DNA of 64,000 nucleotides from Phycisphaerae bacterium (GTDB lineage: Bacteria; Planctomycetota; Phycisphaerae; UBA1845; PWPN01), in the NCBI GenBank assembly GCA_030372985.1, contig JAUCQB010000055.1:28183-92182 (forward strand), in the 5' to 3' direction. Shown here piece by piece: positions 16,857-25,331 of this stretch. The translations under genes were made by a program, and so were the position numbers. The stretch's first letter is position 1, and each line of letters opens with the position of its first letter. The notes beneath the pieces were generated by a model. The model did no database searches. It was not told the origin of the DNA and saw only the letters and a program-made list of their open reading frames with translations.

Positions 16857-17780
16857 CTACGGCCGGTACTTGCGCCAGTAGAGCATGAACAGAAGAACGG
16901 ACAGCATCGCCAGCGTGACGATGATCCAGAACGCAAAGGGGTTGCCCCTGTAGAACGGCGAGGGGAGATCAACGTTCATCGAGAAAGCGCTGACCACGAA
17001 CGTCGGCACCATGATGGCGATGGTGATGATATTCAGCGTCTTCATCAACACGTTGAGGTTATTGCTCACGATGGAGGCCCGGGCGTCCATCAGATTGGCC
17101 AGGATGTTAGAGTACATGTCGGCCTGTCGGTAGCACTGGTTGTTCTCGATGATCAGGTCATCGAGGAACTCCACCTCTTCGGTGCTGAAACCCAGGCGGG
17201 CGGCGTTGTTCTTGAGCTTCTCCAGCAGAGCGCCGTTGGAATTGATCGCGTTGACGTAGTACACGAGGCTCTTCTCGAGGGTGAACATGTTGATCAGGTG
17301 CTTGTTCTCCATCGAGGTGTTGATCTCTTTCTGGAGTTCATCGGAGATCATGCTGATGCCCTTGAGATGCTCGCGGAAATGGATGACCGACCGGGCGATC
17401 AGCTTGAGAATCACGTCCGCCGCGGAATGGATTCGGGTCAGAGGCACGCCGTCGAACAGCGGCACGTCCTCCGAAATCACGATCTTGACCCGGTCCTTGA
17501 AAAGGAAAGCGCCCACCGATCCGACCTTGAACAGGAACTGCTCGCCGCCGGAATAGTTCTTGGGACGCTTAAAGATCACCGCCACGTGCTCGGGCTCAAA
17601 CTCCAGACGCGAGAGCTCGTCCGGGTCGAGGGCCGATGCGAAGGTGTGCTCGTCCACCTTCAACTCGTCGATCAGGTACCGCTTTTCGGTCTCGTCCGGG
17701 TTGCAGAAGATGGTGACCTGCGCATGGTCGTCCTCCACCTCGGACAATCGACGGTCGACAATGTTGTACTGCTTCCTCAT
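16857..17780 (-). CDS. CorA-like divalent metal ion transporter
   Basis: A 307-residue CorA-family protein with a large cytoplasmic alpha/beta and helical funnel domain (about residues 1-235) and two C-terminal transmembrane helices (about 240-265 and 280-302). The family signature GMN at the pore mouth appears here as SMN in SAFSMNVDLP. The usual helical stretch with ENKHLINMFTLEKSLVYY near 165 is present. CorA pentamers carry Mg or other divalent ions into the cell. The frame is open for 145 codons further upstream, but that part has no CorA-like content, so I start at the ATG at 17780. Shine-Dalgarno is weak. Confidence 0.85.
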   Translation of the reverse strand: MRKQYNIVDRRLSEVEDDHAQVTIFCNPDETEKRYLIDELKVDEHTFASALDPDELSRLEFEPEHVAVIFKRPKNYSGGEQFLFKVGSVGAFLFKDRVKIVISEDVPLFDGVPLTRIHSAADVILKLIARSVIHFREHLKGISMISDELQKEINTSMENKHLINMFTLEKSLVYYVNAINSNGALLEKLKNNAARLGFSTEEVEFLDDLIIENNQCYRQADMYSNILANLMDARASIVSNNLNVLMKTLNIITIAIMVPTFVVSAFSMNVDLPSPFYRGNPFAFWIIVTLAMLSVLLFMLYWRKYRP

Positions 17781-18432
17781 GGCGCCGGGAGTGTAGCCGT
17801 TTTCCACGTCAATGAAAACAGGCCTGGCGACGGGCGGTCTCGGGAGGTCATCCGCCAGATAGCGGCGCGTGCGGGAAGGCCTGTCGCCGGACGCATCCAG
17901 GCCGAAGGCCTTGCACCCGTCTGGTGCAACTCCTTCAGGGGTGCCCGAGCGACTTCGAGCACCGCCACCGGGGCCGGCGCTTCGCTTGCCGCCCGTCTGT
18001 TGCTGTCTGAGGCCCTCGGACTCGCCAACGCTTGGCGAGCGACAGGCCGGCATGCTCGGCTGCCACTGAATTCGAGATGCGTCCGTCTTGGGGCGAAAGA
18101 GAGATCCGCGGCACACGAGAACGGGGACCGGCCCGCCGCCGGAATGTCGGTTGTCGGCAATCTTCACGCCACTGGCCCTGTCCCGGCCAAGCACTTCACC
18201 GCTGTTGTTCGTCATGGGTCGACAGGGCAGAGATGTCGGCTGTCATCCGTTATCGGCAGCAGGGTTTTGACCGAAGTGTTGCTGAAGGTATTGAATTCCC
18301 ATGGCGACGGTGATATGCTCCGGTAAGCTGCGGAGGTAGCCGAGTAATCATGAACTGCATCGCCGTTACACAACGGTCTAAACGTTGCGTGACGAGCTGT
18401 CGACCGGCGACGACGTCGAAGGAGGGATCTCG
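17781..18432. other. Divergent intergenic region between corA-like gene and dockerin-tailed protein gene
   Basis: These 652 bases have open frames on both strands but no recognisable protein. A perfect hairpin CTCGCCAA-cgc-TTGGCGAG lies at 18021-18039. The promoter of the plus-strand gene is annotated separately at 18291-18319. No tRNA is seen. Confidence 0.4.
18291..18319 (+). promoter_or_regulatory. Putative sigma-70 promoter for the dockerin-tailed protein gene
   Basis: TTGAAT (18291-18296), a 17-base spacer and TATGCT (18314-18319) lie 114 bases before the ATG at 18433. The match is by eye and would leave a leader of about 105 bases. Confidence 0.45.
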
Positions 18433-20313
18433 ATGAACCGAAACGCAAGCCCGTTGGTCCTGTCGCTGGCGTTTGCCTGTTCGGCGGCCTTGTCCTCTCC
18501 GACGGCATGGGGAGCCGTCTCGATCACGGGCCACGGCCGATACGAAAAGATCAAAGGCAAGCCCGCCGTCGGCTATGTCGAACTCTACGAGTCGGATCTG
18601 TTCCTTTCACCCCCGAACAGCTCCTATGTTGGCCCCTCCAGTCGGCTGGGGGGCGCGGCCTACTACACCGGGAGCTCATGCCAGAGCGGCACAACCCACG
18701 ACGGCGTCTACTGCTTCGAAAACGTGCCGGCCGGAACCTATTCGATTCTGGTTAATCAGCCCACGTTCTTCATCGCCCCAAAGGTGGTAACTGATGTCAC
18801 CATCCCCTCCGGCCAGACCGTGACAGTCAATCCGGAGTTGCCGATTGACTACTCAACGTATTTCAAGAACGACTGGACCGGTCCGGCCTACCGATGGTAC
18901 CAGACCTTCGTGGCCACCGGGGTCTCTATTCGCGGGGTCGCGTTCTCGTACGCGGGGGAAGACCCGGCGAATATCGAGGTGGCCGTGCTCAAGGACAACG
19001 GAAACGCAAACGTGGTCAACTGGCAGTTCGTCGGTGCCCGTACCGACTCATCGATTGCGGACGTGACCGACAACTGGGTCCGCTGGCGGTCGGGGGAGAT
19101 CCCAACAGTCATCGGCACGCGTTATGCCATTCGTCTGACGGCCAACGGCGGGAGCGGCAACCTGCAGCCCTACAAACGCAACAAGGACGGCAACAGCTAC
19201 GCCAACGGCCGGGCCTATGACGCGAATGGCAACGCTCAGAACTTCGATTTGAATATCACCGTCTTCTCCGACAACGACGGGACCGTCGTGACCATGAATA
19301 AGAGGACTCAAGGCCTCGGCTACATGTGCGATGACGGGTTCTTCGGCACGCGGTGGGGCCAGACGTTCACGGCCAAGGGCAAGGGCCTCGCTGGGGCAGA
19401 CGTCTTCGCGGCTGGGGCGGCGGAACACTGGGATCTCAAGTTCCTCTGGCGCGTGCGGCAGGGTGGACCGACCGGGCCTCAAATCGGCCCAGACAAGATC
19501 ACCGTAGGCGCTTTCTACGGTTCTGGAGTGGGTCTGCACGGAGTCAGCTACAGCTTGGACGAAGTCCCTTTGATCAAGAACCAAACCTACTTCGTCGAAT
19601 TCAACGTCTACGATCCCCCTCCCGATTCAAACGGTTTCAATCCTTTTTTCATGAAACACCCTGCCGGGGCCAGTTGCAGCACCGAGGGCGACCCCGACCA
19701 GTATGACGGCGGCAACGCCTACCGGGGCAACGTGGCCCGCCCGGATGACGACCTGTCTATGACCATCCTCGAGTATGCCGTCATGGGCCCGGAGATCGCC
19801 CTGAACAAGAATGTCCTGGCTCACAACGTCTTCCTTGGAGATTCCCTGGACAGCGACAGTTTCACGATATTCAACAGCGGCCGTGACACGCTCAACTACA
19901 CGATCGACGAGATTCCGGTGGTGAACTGGCTTGACGTGATCCCGACCAGCGGTTCCTCCACGACTGAGACGGACACCATCACGGTTGACTACTCGACCGC
20001 CTCCCTGGCCGTCGGGCGCTACACCACCGTCATCCGCGTCAGCGGCAATGCGGCGAACAGCCCGAAGGACATCGCCGTGACCATTGACGTCCACAGCGTC
20101 AAGCCTGATTACGACGGCGACACGGACGTTGACCAGGACGACTTCGGCCACTTGCAGGAGTGCTTTACGGGTCCGGGCGTCACAGTCACCGATCCGAACT
20201 GTGCCAATGCCCCGCTCGACGCCGACGACGACGTGGACATCGACGATTTTGCGGTTTTGCAGAGCTGCATGAGCGGCAGGGACATCCCGGCCGACCGAGA
20301 CTGCGCCGGCTGA
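18433..20313 (+). CDS. Secreted protein with Ig-like/BACON-type domain and dockerin-like C-terminal tail
   Basis: A 626-residue exported protein. The ATG at 18433 follows GAAGGAGGG, and an N-terminal signal peptide ends near ALSSPTAWG (about residue 30). The central part (about 35-460) holds beta-rich repeats I cannot name, including two similar blocks with WYQTFVATGVSIRGVAFSY and WGQTFTAKGKGLAGADVF. Residues about 465-560 look like a BACON or ASPM-SPD-2 type Ig fold (FTIFNSGRDTLNYTI, then VNWLDVIPTSG). The last 65 residues hold two Ca-binding loops (DYDGDTDVDQDDFGHLQ and DADDDVDIDDFAVLQ), ending SGRDIPADRDCAG. The same tail ends the protein at 23144. Function unknown; probably surface or extracellular. 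Confidence 0.8.
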   Translation: MNRNASPLVLSLAFACSAALSSPTAWGAVSITGHGRYEKIKGKPAVGYVELYESDLFLSPPNSSYVGPSSRLGGAAYYTGSSCQSGTTHDGVYCFENVPAGTYSILVNQPTFFIAPKVVTDVTIPSGQTVTVNPELPIDYSTYFKNDWTGPAYRWYQTFVATGVSIRGVAFSYAGEDPANIEVAVLKDNGNANVVNWQFVGARTDSSIADVTDNWVRWRSGEIPTVIGTRYAIRLTANGGSGNLQPYKRNKDGNSYANGRAYDANGNAQNFDLNITVFSDNDGTVVTMNKRTQGLGYMCDDGFFGTRWGQTFTAKGKGLAGADVFAAGAAEHWDLKFLWRVRQGGPTGPQIGPDKITVGAFYGSGVGLHGVSYSLDEVPLIKNQTYFVEFNVYDPPPDSNGFNPFFMKHPAGASCSTEGDPDQYDGGNAYRGNVARPDDDLSMTILEYAVMGPEIALNKNVLAHNVFLGDSLDSDSFTIFNSGRDTLNYTIDEIPVVNWLDVIPTSGSSTTETDTITVDYSTASLAVGRYTTVIRVSGNAANSPKDIAVTIDVHSVKPDYDGDTDVDQDDFGHLQECFTGPGVTVTDPNCANAPLDADDDVDIDDFAVLQSCMSGRDIPADRDCAG

Positions 20314-20610
20314 GCCGATCGCCGTCTCTGCCGCTTGCACCTGGGCCACGCCGCAACCCCCAGGTCTGTCACCCAGAATTGATGGAACGCCCTGGCCGGC
20401 CGGCAGCCAGATTCGGAACGGCCGCGGTTCGGCCGATATCTGTTTATTGTGAATAATGTGATGCCCAAGCACCGCCGACGGCCTCTCCCGGCCCGAAAGA
20501 AGCTCGGTTTTATCGCTCTTTTTCGCGACATCGCATATCGCGCTTGACTTCGGCGCTTTGCCTGCGAAAAACCCATAGCCAAGCTAAAACAGACAAGGCA
20601 AGGGACCAGA

Positions 20611-20802
20611 ATGATTACCCACGTCAAAGATCTGCTCAAGAGCAAGGACAGCAAGACCGACGACGATGTCGGCCACGGGCCGGCTGTCACCGAGTACGTG
20701 ATCCTCCTTGCGGTGATCGTCGGCATTGTGCTGATCGGATGCGGCTCATTGGTCGCCAAGGTCAGCGACATCCTCAACGCGGTGGCCGCAGTCATGTCCT
20801 GA
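20611..20802 (+). CDS. Flp/Fap-type pilin subunit
   Basis: A 63-residue protein with the Flp prepilin pattern: a short charged leader, a Gly, then PAVTEYVILLAVIVGIVLIG, where Glu and Tyr at +4/+5 relative to the presumed cleavage after the Gly are diagnostic of Flp pilins. A single hydrophobic helix runs from about residue 28 to 48. AAGGGA lies about 7 bases before the ATG. It is alone; no prepilin peptidase, TadA or RcpA gene adjoins it, although a GspE/PilB-type ATPase is encoded at 23275-24960 on the other strand. The pilus machinery must be elsewhere in the genome. Confidence 0.8.
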   Translation: MITHVKDLLKSKDSKTDDDVGHGPAVTEYVILLAVIVGIVLIGCGSLVAKVSDILNAVAAVMS

Positions 20803-21446
20803 TGCGGACCGCCTCCCGAGCCAATACCCCCCGGTCCGAAAAACGGGCAACACAACGCGCCCAGGCGGCACCCTGATACGCAGTCAGCTTGCGGGCTTGG
20901 TCATGCCGGACAACCCGGCGTGGCTGACGGGCAAGCGTGCCTGGAGAGCCGGGGCACGGTCAAGCCCGGCAGTGCGCGGCGCAGCGCTGAGGAATGATGA
21001 ATGCAGAATTGAGAATGGGGCATGCTGGGTCTCCGCCCATGAGCCCCTCTGCCGGTGAACTCCGGAAGCATCGGCGAACCGGCATCAAACGCCTGATTCA
21101 CACGTGTCTTTCAACACCTTCGCGGCGTTGTTCATGCAACTGGGAAACAAGAGTCTCGCTTCGCATCTTTCTGAAGCGGTTCGACACCCCGCGTCGGTCT
21201 TGAACAAACACTGCCGTGAGGGTAGAATACAATACCCGCTTTGAGTGCTGCCCCTGATGCAGGATGGGTTGCGGTGTCTCAGGCCATGGGTGTACGTTCA
21301 GAGCCCTCTGTATGCTCCCCTGCCGAGGGTGGTGTGCACAAGCGTGCAGCGCGACAGGACGACAAGGAGTCGCGCAAAGCACAGGACGGCGGCCAGGTTC
21401 GCGATGAACGTGCCATGGCGCGGCTGGCGAAGAAAAGGCGGATGTG
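20803..21446. other. Intergenic region with GAATxxx heptamers
   Basis: These 644 bases between the pilin gene and the next secreted-protein gene have no convincing gene. A block of four 7-base units GAATGAT, GAATGCA, GAATTGA, GAATGGG lies at about 20992-21019, a different heptamer family from the GCTGACC one. No terminator or promoter is clear. Confidence 0.45.
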
Positions 21447-23144
21447 ATGACGCGATTACCGGCCTGGATGATGTTGCCGCTGTTGGGGCTCATTTCACAT
21501 GCCGTCGTGGCGGATGAGGCTCTCACAACACGCCGGATCTGCAAGATCGTCGGCAGCACGCACGCCTGGGACATCGATGCCGGGATCACGGTCCTGAACG
21601 ACGGCTTCAAGGGAGTGGTCGGAGCCGATCTGGGGCCGATGACGTCCTACCAGGGCAAGCTGTGGTTCAATCTTGGCGACACCAACGCCACCGGCTGGTG
21701 GACCAACTTCGTCGTACCGCACTCGTCCGATACCGGCTTTTCAGACGGCATCGTGATCGATGGCTACCTGAACTGTACCACTTATCCCGGCACCGCGTTG
21801 TCCCCCCGCCCGTCGTACGTCATCCCCAACGCCATGTTCACGGTGAACGGAGCCGCCACCTCCGGCATGTTTGCACAGTATATGGAGGTTCAGGAGGTCA
21901 TCGGCCACGACCACCACATCTACAACTCATGGCTCGCCCAATACGACGGGGGCGCCGGATTGTTTCGCCCCTATAAGACAGGGGTGTACCGGTGGACGGG
22001 AACGGGAGCACCGGATGTTCACTTTCATTTTGGAATGGCCTCATTCTGGGTCGATCGCGACGTCGGATACATTTACATGGTCGGCAGTCCATCCGGTCGA
22101 TTCGGCGGTGTCAAGCTTGCCCGCACACCCATCGAGGAATTCCTGAATCCCAACACAGCGGTGCCGTGGACGTACTTCATGGGCAATGATAGCTGGTCGC
22201 AGCCCACGATGGACGAGGCGGTGATACAAGCCGCCCCCTGGTTGATTGCGCCGAAGGATCCGGACTGGAGCCTGGCCAAAAACTACGACAATCTGCCGTG
22301 GAACGATCAGGGCCCGCTCATTACGATTGCCGAGTTCTCGATCATCTACAACCCGTTCCTCAAGAAGTTCCTCCTCATCACCGGCCGGCCCTGTTCGGCG
22401 GCCACCGGCGGCGGAGCATGGTACTACAGCGCCGATCAGCTCACCGGACCGTGGAGTCAGGATGAACTGCTGATGGCCAACCGCACCGACGGAGGGCATG
22501 AATGGACCTATTACGGCACCTACACCACCGATACGCTTCTCACGCACGGCGGGCAAAGGATGTACATGGTCGCCTCCACCTGGGAGCCCTACAGCGTTTA
22601 CCTGTATGAAGTGCGCTTCGACAACTGTCCGGGAATCGACAACCCCGATCAGGCGGACGCTGACGATGACGGTCTTGGAGATGTCTGCGACAACTGCCCG
22701 ATCACAGCAAACACCGACCAATCGGATATCGACCTGGACGGGCTCGGCGATGTGTGCGACGAGGACATGGACGGTGACGAGGTCGCCAACACGAACGACA
22801 ACTGCCCGCTCCACCCCAACCCCGATCAGGATGACGAAGATGACGACGGCGCGGGGACCGCGTGCGATCAGTGCCCGCACACCCTCCCGGGGGCGTTCGT
22901 TGACGAGCATGGTTGCCCGTACCCTGTTGCGGGGGATTTCGACCACGATGGAGATGTGGACCAGCGAGACTTCGGCCACCTCCAGAAATGCTTTTCCGGG
23001 CCCGGCATCGAGCCGACCGATTCAGAGTGTCTGGAGGCCCGGCTCGACGGCGATGCCGACGTGGATGGAAGCGATTATGCCGTCTGGAAACGTTGCCTGA
23101 GCGGTCGTGACATTCCCGGCAACCCGAACTGCGTCAACCCGTGA
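21447..23144 (+). CDS. Secreted DUF4185-like beta-propeller protein with thrombospondin-3 repeats and dockerin-like tail
   Basis: A 565-residue exported protein. A signal peptide is seen at the N-terminus (MLPLLGLISHAVVADE). Residues about 30-390 form a propeller-like domain with SYQGKLWFNLGDTNATGWW near 70 and FSIIYNPFLKKFLLITGRP near 297, resembling DUF4185 and related glycoside-hydrolase-like propellers. Then follow thrombospondin type 3 repeats (about 393-490: DNCPGIDNPDQADADDDG, DNCPITANTDQSDIDLDG and so on), which bind Ca. The last 65 residues are the dockerin-like tail also found at the end of the 18433 gene (VDQRDFGHLQKCFSGPG and SGRDIPGNPNCVNP). ATG 21447 or GTG 21444 could start. 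A role in glycan binding or cleavage is inference. Confidence 0.75.
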   Translation: MTRLPAWMMLPLLGLISHAVVADEALTTRRICKIVGSTHAWDIDAGITVLNDGFKGVVGADLGPMTSYQGKLWFNLGDTNATGWWTNFVVPHSSDTGFSDGIVIDGYLNCTTYPGTALSPRPSYVIPNAMFTVNGAATSGMFAQYMEVQEVIGHDHHIYNSWLAQYDGGAGLFRPYKTGVYRWTGTGAPDVHFHFGMASFWVDRDVGYIYMVGSPSGRFGGVKLARTPIEEFLNPNTAVPWTYFMGNDSWSQPTMDEAVIQAAPWLIAPKDPDWSLAKNYDNLPWNDQGPLITIAEFSIIYNPFLKKFLLITGRPCSAATGGGAWYYSADQLTGPWSQDELLMANRTDGGHEWTYYGTYTTDTLLTHGGQRMYMVASTWEPYSVYLYEVRFDNCPGIDNPDQADADDDGLGDVCDNCPITANTDQSDIDLDGLGDVCDEDMDGDEVANTNDNCPLHPNPDQDDEDDDGAGTACDQCPHTLPGAFVDEHGCPYPVAGDFDHDGDVDQRDFGHLQKCFSGPGIEPTDSECLEARLDGDADVDGSDYAVWKRCLSGRDIPGNPNCVNP

Positions 23145-23274
23145 CGCGCTGCAAACAGGCCTCGCCAGGTTTTGCCATGCCGCCGGCGCGTCCGCTCGTG
23201 CGTTCAGAAGGGCACCTCACAAAGTCCGGGGTTCTGACGATTCGGCAACCGTCGGAGAGCGGTTCGACTGAACA

Positions 23275-24960
23275 TCACCCGACGTTGGTGACGCGAAGGA
23301 CTTCCTCGCAGGTGGTGTGGCCGGCCAGGACCTTGTCCCAGCCATCCTGACGGAGCAGCCGCAGGCCGTGTTGCATCGCGACCTGCCGAATTCGACCGGC
23401 GGAGGCCCGCTGGACAATGAGCTCCCGCAGCTCGTCATCGATCAGCATGAGTTCGTAGATTCCGACACGCCCGCGGTAGCCAATCTGCCGACATTCGCGG
23501 CATCCGACTCCGCGGTACAGGACCTGACCCTTGTCGATGACAAAATCCTGCGGCAGGGCGTCGCGGTCGGGCTTGTACTCCTCCCTGCAATGCGGGCAGA
23601 TGGTCCGCACCAGTCGCTGGGCCAGGATGCCTTCGACGGAGCTGGAAACCAGAAACGGCTCAACGCCCATATCCAGCAGACGCGTGGTGGCGCCCGACGA
23701 GTCGTTGGTGTGCAGGGTGCTGAAGACCAGGTGACCGGTGAGTGAGGCGTTGATCGCCACCTCGGCCGTCTCGCGGTCGCGGATTTCGCCGACCAGAATC
23801 ACGTCGGGGTCGTGACGCAGGAACGAGCGGAGGGCCCGGGAGAAATTCAGACCGATTTTCTCGCTCGTCTGCACCTGGTTGATGCCGTCGAGGTAGTACT
23901 CGATCGGGTCCTCGATCGTGAGGATCTTGATCTCGTCGGAAACGATGGTGTGCAATGCGGCGTAGAGCGTGGTCGTTTTTCCGCTGCCGGTCGGGCCAGT
24001 CACCAGAATGATGCCGTGCGGCATGCGGATCAGCCGCTCGAACTGGTTGAGCACATCCGACCCCATGCCCAACTGCTGGAGCGACAGGTTGATGGACTGC
24101 CGATCGAGGATACGCATGACCACCGCCTCGCCGTAGCCCGTCGGGATGATCGAAACGCGGAAGTCGATCTCCCGGCCGTGAATGCGGGCCTTGAAGCCGC
24201 CGTCCTGGGGCAGGCGCTTCTCAGCGATGTTCAGGTTGCTCATGATCTTGATGCGGCTGATAATCGCTGCCTGAAATCGCTCGATCTTGGGCGGCAACAC
24301 GGTGTTCTGCAGCACGCCGTCAATGCGATAACGAATCTTCAGGTCGTGCTCATACGGCTCAATGTGAATATCGCTGGCCTTGTCCCGTATCGCCTCGGTC
24401 AGGATTTCGTTGACCAGCCGGACAACCGTGGCTTCCTGGGCCATCTCCACCAGGTCGCCGTTCTCATCCACCGATTCGCTGAGCAGCTCGACGTCTTCCT
24501 CTTCCGGCTGGTCCTCGATCATCTCGTCGATCGTGGAGCCGCCCACCCCGAAGTGCTGGCGAATCAGCCGCTGGATCTCGGTGGCGCTGGCCAGCACCGC
24601 CTCGACCTTCAGGCCGGTGAGCATGCGCAGTTCATCCAGGGCGGTAAAATCGAACGGGTCCGCGGTGGCCACCCGTAAGGTGTCTGCGGTCTTCTCGATG
24701 GGAATCAGGCCCCGCTTGTGGACCAGACGCGTCGGCATCAGCTTGAGCAAATCCCTGTCGATGGCGATCTGTGTGAGATCCACCACCGAGATGCTCATCT
24801 GCTCGCCGAGTGCCTCCAGGACATCTCGTTCCTCGACGAAGCCCATGCGAACCAGAATCTGATCAATGCGCTCCTGGGGGTTCTTGCGCGCCGCCTGGGC
24901 CGCCTGGAGATGCTCCGGCCGGATCTTGCCCCGCTCGAGCAGGATTTCGCCGACACTCAC
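23275..24960 (-). CDS. GspE/PilB-type secretion or pilus assembly ATPase
   Basis: A 561-residue hexameric assembly ATPase. The N-terminal MshEN/T2SSE_N domain occupies about residues 1-150 (MSVGEILLERGKIRPEHLQ). The catalytic domain has Walker A GPTGSGKTTTLYAAL near 325, the Asp box ILTIEDPIEYYLDGINQ near 350, Walker B VILVGEIRDRETAEVA near 390 and the His box HLVFSTLHTNDSSGA near 410. A zinc-binding set CPHC and CREC is present near 455-495. This ATPase drives type II secretion or type IV pili. No gsp or pil operon is attached, but a GspG-like pseudopilin gene lies at 29697. A CDS of this strand is followed within 130 bases by the convergent 21447 gene. Confidence 0.93.
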   Translation of the reverse strand: MSVGEILLERGKIRPEHLQAAQAARKNPQERIDQILVRMGFVEERDVLEALGEQMSISVVDLTQIAIDRDLLKLMPTRLVHKRGLIPIEKTADTLRVATADPFDFTALDELRMLTGLKVEAVLASATEIQRLIRQHFGVGGSTIDEMIEDQPEEEDVELLSESVDENGDLVEMAQEATVVRLVNEILTEAIRDKASDIHIEPYEHDLKIRYRIDGVLQNTVLPPKIERFQAAIISRIKIMSNLNIAEKRLPQDGGFKARIHGREIDFRVSIIPTGYGEAVVMRILDRQSINLSLQQLGMGSDVLNQFERLIRMPHGIILVTGPTGSGKTTTLYAALHTIVSDEIKILTIEDPIEYYLDGINQVQTSEKIGLNFSRALRSFLRHDPDVILVGEIRDRETAEVAINASLTGHLVFSTLHTNDSSGATTRLLDMGVEPFLVSSSVEGILAQRLVRTICPHCREEYKPDRDALPQDFVIDKGQVLYRGVGCRECRQIGYRGRVGIYELMLIDDELRELIVQRASAGRIRQVAMQHGLRLLRQDGWDKVLAGHTTCEEVLRVTNVG

Positions 24961-25331
24961 TGATCAATCCCCGCAAGCACGTCGACCACCGGTCTCCAAC
25001 AGCCGGTTCTGCTTTGGTGAACCGTGCCAGACCATCGGCGTAGGCGCACCTAGTCCCCGGTCACCATACCGCTTATAAAGCCGCCATCGGGAAAAGTTGC
25101 GGCCTCCATCCGAAAAACAGATCCAGATTCCGAGACGACGATTCGTCACCACCACCAATATCCATCAACTCGTGATCTTAAGTCATTTACTGGCAAGGTT
25201 TTAAGATCTAGGGATCCTGTTGCGATTCAAGATGGCTTGATCGCCCTGGGATGACTTTTGAACCGCTGTCCCCCTGGTCCAGCGTCCGGTATTATGAGGA
25301 ATCCAGCTTGGGTGCGAGAGGAACCTGTGGC
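24961..25331. promoter_or_regulatory. Divergent intergenic region with 8-bp inverted repeat
   Basis: This 371-base spacer lies between divergent genes for the GspE-type ATPase and a lipoprotein. It is less GC-rich than its surroundings. GATCTTAA (25174-25181) and TTAAGATC (25201-25208) form a perfect 8-bp inverted repeat 19 bases apart, suitable in spacing for a dimeric regulator or a stem-loop. No promoter boxes can be assigned with confidence. Confidence 0.4.

Noticed and set aside
17781..18215. An N-terminal extension of 145 residues for the CorA-like protein
   Set aside because: The extension is Arg/Pro/Gly-rich without CorA features, and the family-like sequence begins at the ATG at 17780.
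20992..21019. A CRISPR-like repeat
   Set aside because: The units are contiguous 7-base tandem repeats with no spacers, and no cas genes are present.
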